Below the pieces are notes generated by a model. It had not been told where the DNA came from. It saw nothing but the letters and a program-made list of their open reading frames with translations, and ran no database searches. A stretch of DNA of 64,000 bases from Ophiostoma sp. CBS 140.51 (Eukaryota > Ascomycota > Sordariomycetes > Ophiostomatales > Ophiostomataceae): assembly GCA_029298735.1 (NCBI GenBank), contig JANSLP010000062.1, positions 62,001 through 126,000 of the forward strand. The letters are read 5' to 3'. Of the stretch, positions 36,351 through 46,302 are shown in pieces. Made by a program: the position numbers and the translations under genes. Position 1 is the stretch's first letter. Every line of letters starts with the position of its first letter.

Positions 36351-36629
36351 ATCTAATCAGCAGTGCTATCAATCATTTCCGGTATTTTAAATACAATACT
36401 TGGATAAATATTCAGGCCTCTTTATTTTCAATACAATCTCTTGTTAAACATCAAATGACCCCATGTGCTGGTGTGATAACAGACACCATCCGCGCTGGTT
36501 TGTCGGGCGATGGATTCCTCCACAAATGGTTTGTATGTCGTTGAACAATGGAGTCCTAGAAAGTTGAGAGTTCAGTACTCAAAATGGCAATTTGTTCGGC
36601 TCATGACAGCGCGAGAGATAAAATGAAAC

Positions 36630-36985
36630 CTAAGTTTTCCCACGACAACAAGCTACTCCGCAATATTTCCCACCAGCCTGAACTCCAGTCTTGGCAGCGT
36701 AGTCTTCCTGTCACACCTCTTCGTGCCATGTGGTGGCCCGTGGCTGACGGCCAGGTGACAGACAAAGCTAGAATCGTCTCCACCATACCAATGAGTCGTT
36801 CCTGCATCGGCCTAGACGACGCCACCGGCCACAATCCGACGTGGAGTGCTGTCACGGTCCCAGATCCAGCCTGCACCGGTCACAACAACCAGCAGTTGGC
36901 CGTTCTCGTGCGTGTGCCAGTGGCTGCGAGCACCTGGGCTGAAGTGAACGTAGTTGATCTTGGTGTTGGCAGTATTGTGACGGTC
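36630..36985 (-). pseudogene. Cupin-domain protein, broken copy 2 in opposite orientation
   Basis: Read on the minus strand: NTKINYVHFSPGARSHWHTH with ENGQLLVVVTGAGWIWDRD, then GTTHWYGGDDSSFVCHLAVSHG. This is the same cupin type as copy 1 (shared HWHTHE-GQLL, GTTHWYG and TTWHE signatures). TAG replaces the Trp codon before ADAGTTHW, one base is missing before TTWHEEV, and TGA interrupts the tail. With copy 1 it forms a head-on pair of related but clearly diverged cupins about 280 bases apart. Confidence 0.65.
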
Positions 36986-37386
36986 GTGCTACCTTGATGT
37001 GCAAAACAGGCACTTAGCATGGTCATATTTACAGGGTTATTATATGGTTTTATCGCTGCTACGTGTCTCATGATCGATTCGACAATGTTTCTCCCACTTA
37101 TTTTCACTTCTCTGCTTCTGTGTTTCTCCATTTCCATGTCGAATTCTCGAAAAAGGGTCGTGATGTGTGGTATCTTTAATTGTTCGTCATATTCAACCAT
37201 GTCACACAGAATTATGGAGTTCTGCTGGTTAATAAGACGTTCAACGGGTGTTGGCAGGAAAGGCGCTAACTCGATTGGGTCGGCAGTAAATAAAGCCGAG
37301 GACTCCTCACCTCCAATTCATGTCGGCATCGCGGCCGATGTCCGTTTGATCCAAGCTTCATACAAAACCATTAAGCTTAGTTGACA
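36986..37386. other. Intergenic between cupin copy 2 and the aldehyde dehydrogenase
   Basis: A minus-strand frame at about 37019-37200 (MVEYDEQLKIPHITTLF) is open but matches no family I know; it may be an upstream exon of the cupin remnant. Otherwise this is the promoter region of the gene at 37387. Confidence 0.3.
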
Positions 37387-39175
37387 ATGCATGCATTATT
37401 ATCTCGCGGTCTTTCCGCTGCGTTTACCCGACATTTTCGAACACTGTCACAAAGCCCCGCAAAAACCTCCGCAAGAACCAACAGTTATTGCTCACCTCCC
37501 GTCAAGATGGCCGCATTACAGCAAAACAACATCATTTTGAAGTCGATCCCCTACACGGTACGTTTTCTTGTAAAACCGAATCTTCTGGCCAGCATCCAAA
37601 TCGATTGCTAATACGCCACGTATCGTCAGTTCAAAGATGCCTCGTTGCTGGATACTCGTGCATTCATCGGCGGTAAATGGACGGCAGCTGCATCCGGCGC
37701 AACGTTTCCCGTCTACGGTAAGTTTACTGTCCACCCAGACTACGAAACTTTTTGAATCACTGACACAGCTCCCTTCAGACCCTGAAGATGGGAAGGTAGC
37801 CTTCCATGTGGCCAACACCTCGCGCGACGAGGTCCGACAGGCGATCGACGTCGGGCATAAAGCCTTCCTCGAGTATAAGAGGTTTACGCACCGCCGCCGC
37901 CGCACGCTTCTCCGGGCCTGGACCGACATTGTACGTGCCAACCGTGACGACCTAGCCGCCATATGCACGCTGGAGCTTGGCAAGCCAATCACTGAGTCGT
38001 ACACCACTGTCGACTACGGTCTCAGCTTCCTCGACTGGTTCCAGGGCGAGATTGAGCGGCTTTACGGCGACACCATCCCGGCTGCCAAGGCTGACAACCG
38101 TATTTTCACCGTTCGCGAGCCACAGGGTGTCGTGGCCGCCATTACCCCATGGAACTCGCCGATTGCCATGGCCCTACGGAAAGTTGGCGCTGCCATTGCT
38201 GCAGGGTGTACTGTCGTCTTAAAGCCAGCACCCGAGACACCGATGTGCGCCATTGCTGTGGCCAAGCTTTTTGAACGTGTCGAGGGCTATCCTGCCGGGA
38301 CACTCAATGTTGTTCTTGGTGATGCAGCATCGTCAGCCGCCATTGGCGAGGAGATGTGCCACAATCCGCTCGTGCGCCACCTCAGCTTCACCGGCTCCAC
38401 AACCGTCGGCAAGTACTTAAACGGCGAGTGCGGCAAGTCACTGAAGAAGACGAGCATGGAGTTGGGTGGAAATGCTCCTTTTATTGTTTTTGAAGATGCC
38501 GACCTGCAAAAAGCTGTCGATGGTCTGATTGCGTCAAAGTTCCGGTCCTCGGGGCAAACTTGTGTCTGTGCCAACCGTGTGTTTGTTCACCGCTCGGTCA
38601 TAAAACAGTTTACAGAGACTCTTCAAGCCACCCAAGAGAAGACTTTCGTCTACGGCTCTGTCTGGGATCCCAAGGTCAACTTTGGCCCGCTCTACTCCCA
38701 GAGGGGTGTTGACAAAGTGGCAAAGCATGTGGAAGACGCCATTTCCAAAGGTGCACGACTTGCGTCAGGCGGTGCCATCAAGACGGAGTTAGGTCCGTAT
38801 CTCTACCCGCCGACAATTTTGGTCACTGGCGAGAAAAGTCCCTCAAAGACTGATGAGGCGCCAATGTTGTTCATGACGGAGGAGACGTTTGGTCCGGTTG
38901 CTCCTCTCATCCCATTCGAGACCGAAGAAGAGGTGCTAAGTCTGGCCAATACCTTCCAGAGCGGCCTCGCTTCTTACTTCTACACTGAGAACATTTCTCG
39001 ACTTTGGCGCGTTGCTGAGGCACTGGACACGGGTATGGTCGGTGCTCGTGTTGGTCTCATTAGCGCCTGTGAACAGCCTTTTGGTGGCATCAAGGAGAGC
39101 GGCATGGGCCGCGAGGGCTCCAAGTTTGGCGTCGAGGACTACACAAACGTCAAGAGCATCACTCTAGGCCTCTGA
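37387..39175 (+). CDS. Aldehyde dehydrogenase, succinate-semialdehyde-dehydrogenase type
   Basis: Three exons (37387-37557, 37630-37717, 37779-39175) give 551 residues. The domain follows family order: ITPWNSPIA for cofactor binding, the nucleotide-site FTGSTTVGK, general base Glu314 in MELGGNAP, and nucleophile Cys348 in SSGQTCVCANR, the GQTCVCANR form typical of succinate-semialdehyde dehydrogenases. A further EETFGPVAP and a PFGGIKESGMGREGS close the active site. It oxidises an aldehyde to an acid with NAD(P)+. The first about 40 residues (MHALLSRGLSAAFTRHFRTL) are Arg/Ser/Leu-rich without acidic residues, so a mitochondrial presequence is likely. A second ATG after it could give a cytosolic form. 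Undamaged. Confidence 0.9.
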
Positions 39176-39587
39176 TAATCCATAGAATGGTGAGCAAGTA
39201 GACAATTGAATGAAAGTGAATGGTAGATCCCCATCGTATAGCCTTGTTACTTGGTGATATAGAATTTTGTACGATCAACACATGTACAAAAGCATTTGCC
39301 ATAGCCGTGTAGTTCTCTGTAGGGAAAGCCGTAGACAAATGCGAGGGTTGTGTAAGATACAAGTTTGCCGGCAGGCCAGCATATGTAGGCCAGATAGCCG
39401 AAGCATACCTACCGTGGTCGGTTTTTGTGAAAAGTGGTTATGTAATATTGCAATAACTTCTATTCTATATATCATTGCATGAAAATCATATCCTATGGCA
39501 ATATTTGTCAAATTTCTGTCGATTATTAGATGCTTTTATTGCTCGCTTCTTTTTACAAAGAAACCATTATCAACATCAAAACCAGCC
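39176..39587. other. Intergenic
   Basis: AT-rich, no coding content recognised between the aldehyde dehydrogenase and the transporter remnant. Confidence 0.4.
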
Positions 39588-40290
39588 ATGACCACACGAA
39601 ACGTTTATACCAGTGCTAGCATTGCTAGCAGCACGACATGGATGTTTGGCTATGGGACAGGATACATTGGTGGCATCCTGGTCTTGCCCTCATTCAATCA
39701 CCATTTTGACCTCGACAATCGATCACCACGCGACTGGGCAGCTGTGCAGTCTCTCATTGTCTCAATCTGGCTTCTCAGTGCCTTCTTTGGAGTGTTGTGT
39801 GCTTTGCCACTGTGTGCACGTCTCAGCCGCTGAAAAGGCCTCATCGTTTGTGCCGCCGTTTACACAGCCGGGGTTGTCTTACAACTTCTATCCGCCGTCC
39901 AACCTAAGTCCGGCGCTGAGATGAACCGCTCCTTATTTGAGCTCGGTCGACTACTCAATGGAGCTGGTGTGGGAGTCGGCACTCTTCATTGCACCACTCT
40001 ACATCACTGAGATCTCGCTTCCGTGGCAGCGTGGCATGCTACTCGCGTCTTGGCAGGTAGCAATGCAGATCGCTGCTCTCGTTGGCTTTTGGGGTGCCTA
40101 CATATCCAACAGCATCTTTTCAGACACAAGTGACTTGCAACGGACGGTGCCAGTCTTACTGCAAGAATTTCTCAGCGTTATCCTTCTCGTCGGGGGTATT
40201 ACGGCACTGTCAGAGAGTCCTCTCTGGTTGGCTGAGCACAATTCCCGACGGACCGCACCCGTTGAATGCCCCACTTATAGCCGGCAAGCT
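39588..40290 (+). pseudogene. MFS sugar transporter, N-terminal half only
   Basis: Starts normally (FGYGTGYIGGILVLPSF; DWAAVQSLIVSIWLLSAFFG) and contains the first six helices. CGA to TGA is inferred at 39831-39833 in the LSR/KGL basic loop. The frame then shifts between GVGVGTLH and the FIAPLYITEISLPWQRG segment. The match ends soon after SESPLWLAEHN, at the start of the central loop, so the C-terminal half is missing. Remaining length is about 235 of an expected 520 residues. Confidence 0.7.
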
Positions 40291-40658
40291 TAACACTGGC
40301 GGCAACAAGTGTGCGTTGTTGTTTGTCTTTTCCTCCCACGTCGGCCCATAAGTGCACTATTGACATCGTGGTCTTCCACGTACGGCCACAGATACTGGAG
40401 AACACAGGATCCCGTCCGCTCTCCCTAGTTAAACCAGTAATCGGCGGATTAGTAGTTGGGTCGGTGACGACCAGCGAATACCCGCTGCTGTACGTTTTTT
40501 GTTGACGTTTTTCGTGATCAGTTTTTTTTTGTCTCTGCACGCGTAAAAGAAGAACACTGAACGCGAATTGAGAGATTCATTAAGTTTTTAGGAGAGTGAG
40601 TTGAATGCACTTAGCATGACTTGTGACGTAAAGCAACAGTGGACCATTCCTACCACGA
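40291..40658. other. Intergenic after the truncated transporter
   Basis: No family recognised in any frame. Position suggests the junction where the transporter's second half was lost. Confidence 0.35.
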
Positions 40659-41936
40659 CTACTGTCCGTAATTCAAAATCAAATCGAAAATGCTAAAGTT
40701 GCGCCACTGGCGGGCCCGTGTGTTTTTGTCCTCGACAATGGGCACTGACATCAACAAGGGTACCTGCTGTTCCGAGAGGCCGCCATGCGATCGTAGACGA
40801 TGATCGCCGAGAGTCGACAGGTCGTGCTCGGCCGCGCGACCACCGACAACATAGTTCTTGTTGGAGACAACCACAAAGTCACCCTCACGGTCCAGAGGCA
40901 TCTCAAATTCCCACACTGCGTCTTCTTTGAGCAAAGCCACTTCGACGGCCGGCAATCCACGCAGGTACTCGACCATGGCAGGAGCCTTTTCACGAAGCGA
41001 CTCATCTAGAATGTGAACGCGGACAAAACCACCGAGGGCACCGTGGTGCTTCACAAAAGGGTCGGTAATGGGGCAGATGACACGAATACTATCGGGCTGC
41101 AGGCCAAATTGAGTCTCAAGTGCGTCTTGCACGAAAAGTGCATTGGGCTGGCCGTCTTCCCGCGACTTGTCACTCATGCCATGGTCACCCGTGACGGCTA
41201 CGATGGCACCGAGTTCAACGAGTCGACCGATGCGCATGTCGACATCCCGCATGAACTCGATGGCCTCTGGCGTGCCGGGTGCATGCTTGTGTTGCACAAA
41301 GTCAGACAGGGTGAGATAAAACAGGTCGGCCCGGCCGGCTTCGAGAATGCGAATACCGGCATCGAGCACACACAGCGATAAGTCACCCGAATACTGGTCA
41401 GGCCGCTGAGGACGGCCGATCCACTGCTTAAGCTCGGCGTCGGTAGCCTTTTCGGTGGAGAAGCAAATGTTCTGAGCTTTGCTATCTTCGGTATTGGTAC
41501 CGTTCAGGCCGTGGTCAATGATGCGCCGCAGTTTGTCCTTGGCCGTGATTGCCGCCACACGAATGCCCTGGGCAGCCATCTCGGCCAGAATTGTGGACCC
41601 ACGCAGAAGAGAGTCGTCCATGACCATATGCTCCGTGTTGGTGGCGCTGTCCAAAAAATAGTTTCCGGCAATTCCGTGAACAGCAGTCGATACACCCGTG
41701 ATTATGGACACATTATTGGGATTCGTGAAGGAGGGCATGGCCACGTTCGCCGTTTGGTGGAAGCCGTTTATTACAAAACCGGCGAGGGTCGGCAGCGTGC
41801 TGTCGGTGATGCCCTGCTCGAGGTAGGTTGGGTCAAAGCCATCAACGCAGACAACAACCGTAGGGCGGGTCGGGCGTTTGTATGTCTTGCCATGCAGGAC
41901 GATAGTGTCTAGTGGTCCGGCGACGTCAGTCAACAT
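40659..41936 (-). CDS. phnA: Phosphonoacetate hydrolase
   Basis: A single frame from ATG at 41936 gives 425 residues of the alkaline-phosphatase / nucleotide-pyrophosphatase superfamily. The dizinc ligand set of phosphonoacetate hydrolase is complete and correctly spaced: Asp32 (CVDGFDP), Thr71 (PSFTNPNN, the nucleophile position), Asp212 and His216 (DFVQHKH), Asp251-His252 (TGDHGMSDK) and His384 (SHGG). The enzyme cleaves the C-P bond of phosphonoacetate to acetate and phosphate. The frame continues upstream for 28 codons, but the ATG at 41936 fits the usual short N terminus best. No signal peptide. It lies about 1.5 kb from an aldehyde dehydrogenase, its partner type in bacterial aminoethylphosphonate breakdown, although that dehydrogenase looks like the succinate-semialdehyde type. 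Confidence 0.85.
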   Translation of the reverse strand: MLTDVAGPLDTIVLHGKTYKRPTRPTVVVCVDGFDPTYLEQGITDSTLPTLAGFVINGFHQTANVAMPSFTNPNNVSIITGVSTAVHGIAGNYFLDSATNTEHMVMDDSLLRGSTILAEMAAQGIRVAAITAKDKLRRIIDHGLNGTNTEDSKAQNICFSTEKATDAELKQWIGRPQRPDQYSGDLSLCVLDAGIRILEAGRADLFYLTLSDFVQHKHAPGTPEAIEFMRDVDMRIGRLVELGAIVAVTGDHGMSDKSREDGQPNALFVQDALETQFGLQPDSIRVICPITDPFVKHHGALGGFVRVHILDESLREKAPAMVEYLRGLPAVEVALLKEDAVWEFEMPLDREGDFVVVSNKNYVVGGRAAEHDLSTLGDHRLRSHGGLSEQQVPLLMSVPIVEDKNTRARQWRNFSIFDLILNYGQ

Positions 41937-42507
41937 GAACTGCCTTAGCAACAAAAAAGTGGGTGATCTTACCCATGGTCGATGCGATAATGGCCATCTT
42001 GCAGCCTCCGTTGTTTTCAAACTCGTGATTTTTTTTATCCGAATAAAAGTTTGATTTCTCGAGAGTGTCTTGTCGTAGATTGTAAAGTTGAAGATAAAGA
42101 TTCAAAGTAAACAGAACCCGGAAGAGCTTACCGGACACAGCCCTCTTTAGTAGTCAATGGACATCTTGCTCAGGCCCGACGTCATTGCCCGACGTCATTT
42201 TGTCAAAAAAAATAAGAGCCACCGCGAAAATTTACGATAAGATACTTTACACTGCCATTGTGACACACGTGCTTGAATGTCAGATTGACACGCGAGATGA
42301 GGCTGGTTATGTGAGGGACGAAGCCCGATATTGAAAACTCCGGTGCGAAGTCCGAACGGCACGAAGACCGCACTTTTAGCGTGTAAGCCTGGTCATACTA
42401 ATACAAGAGTGGGTCTATGTACACAATTACATTGGGATAAAAGCTCGTGGGGAAATGAGGGCTTCTGTGCCGTCGATTGGGTTTCATTTCTATTTCTAGG
42501 CAAATTA
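41937..42507. other. Promoter region of the phosphonoacetate hydrolase and 3' flank of the second regulator
   Basis: 570 bases without coding content. Holds the CGG-N8-CCG pair listed separately, about 400 bases upstream of the hydrolase start. Confidence 0.45.
42341..42370. promoter_or_regulatory. Pair of CGG-N8-CCG inverted triplets upstream of the phosphonoacetate hydrolase
   Basis: CGG-TGCGAAGT-CCG at 42341-42354 and CGG-CACGAAGA-CCG at 42357-42370. Both have exactly eight bases between inverted CGG triplets and share a CGAAG core. A degenerate third copy (AGG-GACGAAGC-CCG) lies at 42314-42327. Inverted CGG triplets with fixed spacing are the usual target of dimeric Zn2Cys6 factors, two of which are encoded nearby. 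Function inferred. Confidence 0.4.
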
Positions 42508-44814
42508 TCATGGGTCTAATGCAAACTGCATGTCAAAATCGACATCTTGGTTCAGCAAAAAATCGTACTCGCCCATGAAATACGGATCTGGCTGTGCATG
42601 GCCGATCCACGACTGATCGACGGCGAACAAATCTGACTGGCCTCCCGTGACTAATTGTGCTGTTGCCTCATGGCTTTCATTGGCTGCCTGGATGATGCCG
42701 TTTGTGTTTCCGGTATCTCCTGTTCGAACGATGATCGAGTCATGGTCGTGATTCGTTGTAATGGGTATAGTTTGTCTCTGTCCGGGTGATCCTTCGACCG
42801 AGTGTACGGTAGCCAGACGAGACTTTTGCAGTAGACCCTCGATGCCTTTGGTGATACTGACTAGCAAGTGGGGGCGGGGGTGCATGGTCTGAGTGACGCG
42901 TTTCAGTGTGGCCACGAGCGTGACGACGAGACTTGTTATCTCTTGTGCGTTGATTAACACGGAAGATGAGAACTTGGATGCCACTTTGAGAAGAAAGACC
43001 GCAGCAAAGGCAATCATCACATCAAAGTAAATTGGTAGACCGTCAAGATAGGACTGGATCTCAGTGTCGGAGACGACGGCTCGGAGAATTGACAAAGCGG
43101 CAAGAACTCCTGCGTTGGCTGCCTCGTTAAGGTCCATGGCAGCGTCGGTGCGGGATGAGGACACTGTCGAGGTAGCAGCTGCCGAAGTTGCTGTAGAAGG
43201 ACCAGCAGGTGTATCCGATGTTCCTACTCTAGGCTCCCGTTGTCCACCTTCAGGTAGGCCGCGGAAGGCATGTGAGTAGAGGTACAGCTTTGCAAAGTTG
43301 TACTGCAACTGGACGCCCTTGCGTGGGTAGTTGCCGACGTGAGGATTGGGACGGAAGCGGTCAACCCATTCGGCCCGGAGGCCATCGAGGGCAAGACCAA
43401 AACGGCGTAGATGTGGCACTTCAGCGTCCGTCAAAGGTCGCGTCACATCGACACCGAAAGTGTCAAAGATGTTGGAGCATAAACTCCAGCGGAGCACCTG
43501 GCTGACAAGTCGACCATCGTCTTCAGTGGCATGCGGTCCATCAACAAATCGTCGTGCCTCTCGGACCGACTCGTCTTCTCGCGTCAATGGTGGCCGGCCG
43601 TAGACAACGGAAAAGTGGTGGTCGCAGACGTAGACAAGATACCATAGCCGGGTGCGTAGATAGTGCATCCTGTCGCTACCATTATCCAGTGCTCTGCGAA
43701 ATGATCGATGTAGTTGCAGCTCTGTGGCCATGCGGACAGCCGTGCTAACAAGTGACCACGAGAGGTCACCTCCCAACCAGAATGCGCCAATGCACAGAGC
43801 TCGCACGTCGTCCATTGTGCAAGCTTTTGACATGGCTTTACGTGCACAGAACGACACAAACTCAGCGTGTAGACGGTTAAAATCTGTTGCGCCGCCTGCC
43901 TGATCGTATGTGTGAAGTGCGCCGACGGAACAGACCGCCGCCACGAGAAGAGGTGATGTCTTACGCAGACTGTCGAGACTGACCGGGCCGTGGTCACAGA
44001 GAATGCGGTAGGGAAAGTGGTCCATGCGGTTGTGGTAGTTGTCAAAATATGCCTGCGCGTGTTCGAGACGGACAACACCGCGAGCGATAAAGTCTCGGGT
44101 ACTGCAGTCGGTAGAGCTTGCTGTATTATGGTCCATGGAAGCGCCGTTCATAAAGAAATTAGGTTGGCTGTTCGAATGACTTCTCCCCGTGCTTCCATGA
44201 CCGTCCGCGCCTTCAACCTGTGATGGTGGTGTGTCCGAGATGTAAAAGCCTGGCATGGCTCCAGGGCCCGAGTCCAAATCCATAACAATTTCCCAGTGGT
44301 TGACTCCTTGGTCACCGTTTCGCTGTCGTTCTGCATCGGCTTCGGCGTTAGATCCGTGATTTTGTTGGGCATCTTCGTGGTGGCCTCCATTGCTGATGTC
44401 GTTCTGGTCGTCGTGGTCGTCTGTCTGGTCGTCTTCAACTCTTTGCAAGTCTTCTGAAGATAGTGCATCCTTGGCTACCCTTGAGACAATCGCTTCAAGT
44501 CGGCGCATCTTCTTCTCCATGGCGTGCTTCCACGACGTGTCGCTCTCTAGCAGCATCTGTAGACTGCGGTTTACCGTGCACGACAGCCCTCGCTTCTTGC
44601 AGCGCGTGCAAGGCGCTTGGCCATCGTTCATGTGACATTTTATCTAAGAGGTCAGAGGCATGTCCATTGAGGTTCAGTGGTTGAAGGTGCCTACCTTTTG
44701 CTTTCGACATGCAACGCAGGCTGTAATTTTGCGACTGATATCTGGAGGCTTGCGATCGCCGAAAGCTGCTCGGAGTGCGAGGACTGGCGACGCGGGGCTG
44801 TCGTCGTCAGCCAT
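42508..44814 (-). CDS. Zn2Cys6 transcription factor, intact
   Basis: Exon 1 (44695-44814) and exon 2 (42508-44643) give 751 residues. The intron sits inside the zinc cluster: CVACRKQK in exon 1, then IKCHMNDGQAPCTRCKKRGLSC, completing six cysteines (C-x2-C-x6-C-x8-C-x2-C-x6-C). A short coiled-coil-like segment (WKHAMEKKMRRLEAIV) follows and would allow dimerisation. After an acidic, Asn/Gln-rich linker comes the fungal regulatory domain (HFPYRILCDHGPVSLDSLRKTSPLL; WSLVSTAVRMATELQLHRSF). The C terminus is acidic and aromatic (FLLNQDVDFDMQFALDP), a plausible activation region. It lies just downstream of the phosphonoacetate hydrolase promoter on the same strand, so regulation of that gene is a reasonable inference. 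Confidence 0.88.
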
Positions 44815-45228
44815 TTCTGAAAGGTAGTGTTGAGCCGATTGGCCTTGGTTTCGAGTTGTCGAGACTCTATCACGAATGACTAGAGTTATCGGGCATGACG
44901 GGTGAAGTTGTGAAGTTGTTGAGCTGAAATCCAATCACCAATGCAAGATCCTGAGCTCCTGCCTAAAGCCGCTGACGGAGGCGCTAATTTTCCAACTTGA
45001 ATTCCGGACGTTTTCTGACAGCGGGTTTTAGCGGCTGTCATCGCCCACGTGTTGGCGGTTGTGGCTGATTTATCCCTGTATTTCGACTTCATTGAGCATA
45101 TCAGCAGTGTATTTGCACATGGACATCTGCAAGAATTGACCATGACATCAACAGGTTCGCATGAGACGTTGTTTATTATTGTCAATATCTTGACGACAGT
45201 AAAGGCGTATTTCCCCTGCACTAATAAT
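44815..45228. other. Promoter side of the second regulator
   Basis: Mixed composition with no coding content recognised. The minus-strand frame that covers it has no family features. Confidence 0.4.
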
Positions 45229-45900
45229 CTAAACTTTGCCCGCAACAGCCGAGTCACTTTCATAGCTAGGCGCCTCCGACATGTTGCTACCAACGACAAC
45301 TGTAGACACCGTTTCGATAGCAATGCCCTTCTTATCCTTGTACATGCCGTCTACCTCAATTTCAGCCAAAGACAAGCCCTTAGGTTCCGGTACGTAATAT
45401 GTCAGCAAAGTGCAAAAGAACATGATGCCCGAGAGTAACCCAAGGACACCGTTGAGGCCAATCGTGTTTGTGGCCGAGTTGAAGGCGAATGACGTGACGA
45501 CTGCACCGATCTTGCCCGATGCAGCTGCAATACCATGGCTTGTCGCTCTCACTTTGGTAGGGAAGACCTCGACCGGGACTGCAAAAATGTCAGCATTGGG
45601 CACAGAATACTTTGCAGAAATGTTGAAGAACATACCCAAAAATGTGGTGGACGCCAGACCCGCGCTGAGGACAAATTATGAGATGGTAAAGAGTGTGATG
45701 AGACCTCCTGTCGATGTATGGTTCGTCACACCGGCCCAAACAGCGTAAAGAATGGTGACTGTTGCACTGCCAAGGAACTGTTGGCGACGATGGCCGAGCC
45801 AGTCGGGAAGGAAGATACCGATCCAGTAGCCAGGAACGTAGCCAGCCGAGACCTGGATAATGTTTCCGACTGCAGTGTTATACCCACCGAAAAAACTCAT
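45229..45900 (-). pseudogene. PHO84-type phosphate:H+ symporter, C-terminal fragment
   Basis: The minus strand carries the second half of a phosphate transporter-like MFS protein: VGNIIQVSAGYVPGYWIGIF, WAGVTNHTSTGGLITLFTIS, then VPVEVFPTKVRATSHGIAAA with SGKIGAVVTSFAF, and a YYVPEPKGLSLAEIE tail. TAA at 45676-45678 stands where the family has Gln (TISQF). An atypical insertion follows (a segment around SAKYSVPNADIFA). The first half is absent; upstream lies a 21-base repeat and then a piece of a different transporter. A phosphate carrier near a phosphonate hydrolase is suggestive but broken. Confidence 0.65.
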
Positions 45901-45939
45901 TGACGTCCCTGCAAATCACGACCCGTCTTTGGGGGCCAA

Positions 45940-46002
45940 GCACAGGCGCTGCACAGCCTGGCACAGGCGCTAAGCAGGCCTGCACAGGCGTGCACACCCG
46001 TG
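45940..46002. repeat. Three imperfect copies of a 21-base tandem repeat
   Basis: GCACAGGCG recurs at 45940, 45961 and 45982, exactly 21 bases apart, with the rest of each unit partly conserved (GC-rich, GCACA/GCAGG content). The array lies between fragments of two different transporters and may mark a rearrangement junction. Confidence 0.55.
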
Positions 46003-46039
46003 TATTAAGAGTAATTGAGGAGTTATCGATTAAAGTCTA

Positions 46040-46302
46040 CTTACATCTACCGCCGGTGTAAATGCCGTTTATAGCGCCGGTAATCTTATCCGAGTTGCCA
46101 CCTTAATTAACGTAGAAGTATACTAAAAAGTTAGTTACCGACTTATTAATACTTTACAGCTAAAGCCCCCACTTATACGAATGTTAGTTAACTGTCCCAG
46201 TGTACTTCCAATGATTATGTTAGAGTACCCAAACGTGAGGGACCCCAAAGCCGTAAAGGATATAATTAGGATATTATACTTTGTCAGCTTGCGTCCCGCC
46301 AT
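46040..46302 (-). pseudogene. MFS sugar transporter, N-terminal exon remnant, AT-enriched
   Basis: From ATG at 46302 the minus strand reads MAGRKLTKYNILIISFTALG followed by SLTFGYSNIIIGSTLGQ, the first helix of a fungal sugar transporter. After a degenerate stretch with stops comes GNSDKITGAINGIYTGG, the conserved second-loop motif, with a GTAAGT donor behind it. Many synonymous positions are A or T and there are several stops, which fits RIP-like mutation. Not continuous with the phosphate-transporter piece beside it. Confidence 0.55.

Noticed and set aside
37387..39175. Calling the aldehyde dehydrogenase a phosphonoacetaldehyde dehydrogenase because of the nearby phosphonoacetate hydrolase
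   Set aside because: Its active-site segment GQTCVCANR is the succinate-semialdehyde type, so proximity alone does not support the assignment.
41937..42020. Upstream extension of the phosphonoacetate hydrolase by 28 codons, or a spliced first exon beginning MAIIASTM
   Set aside because: The extra codons do not resemble family N termini, and the candidate splice joins lead to a stop in the following frame.
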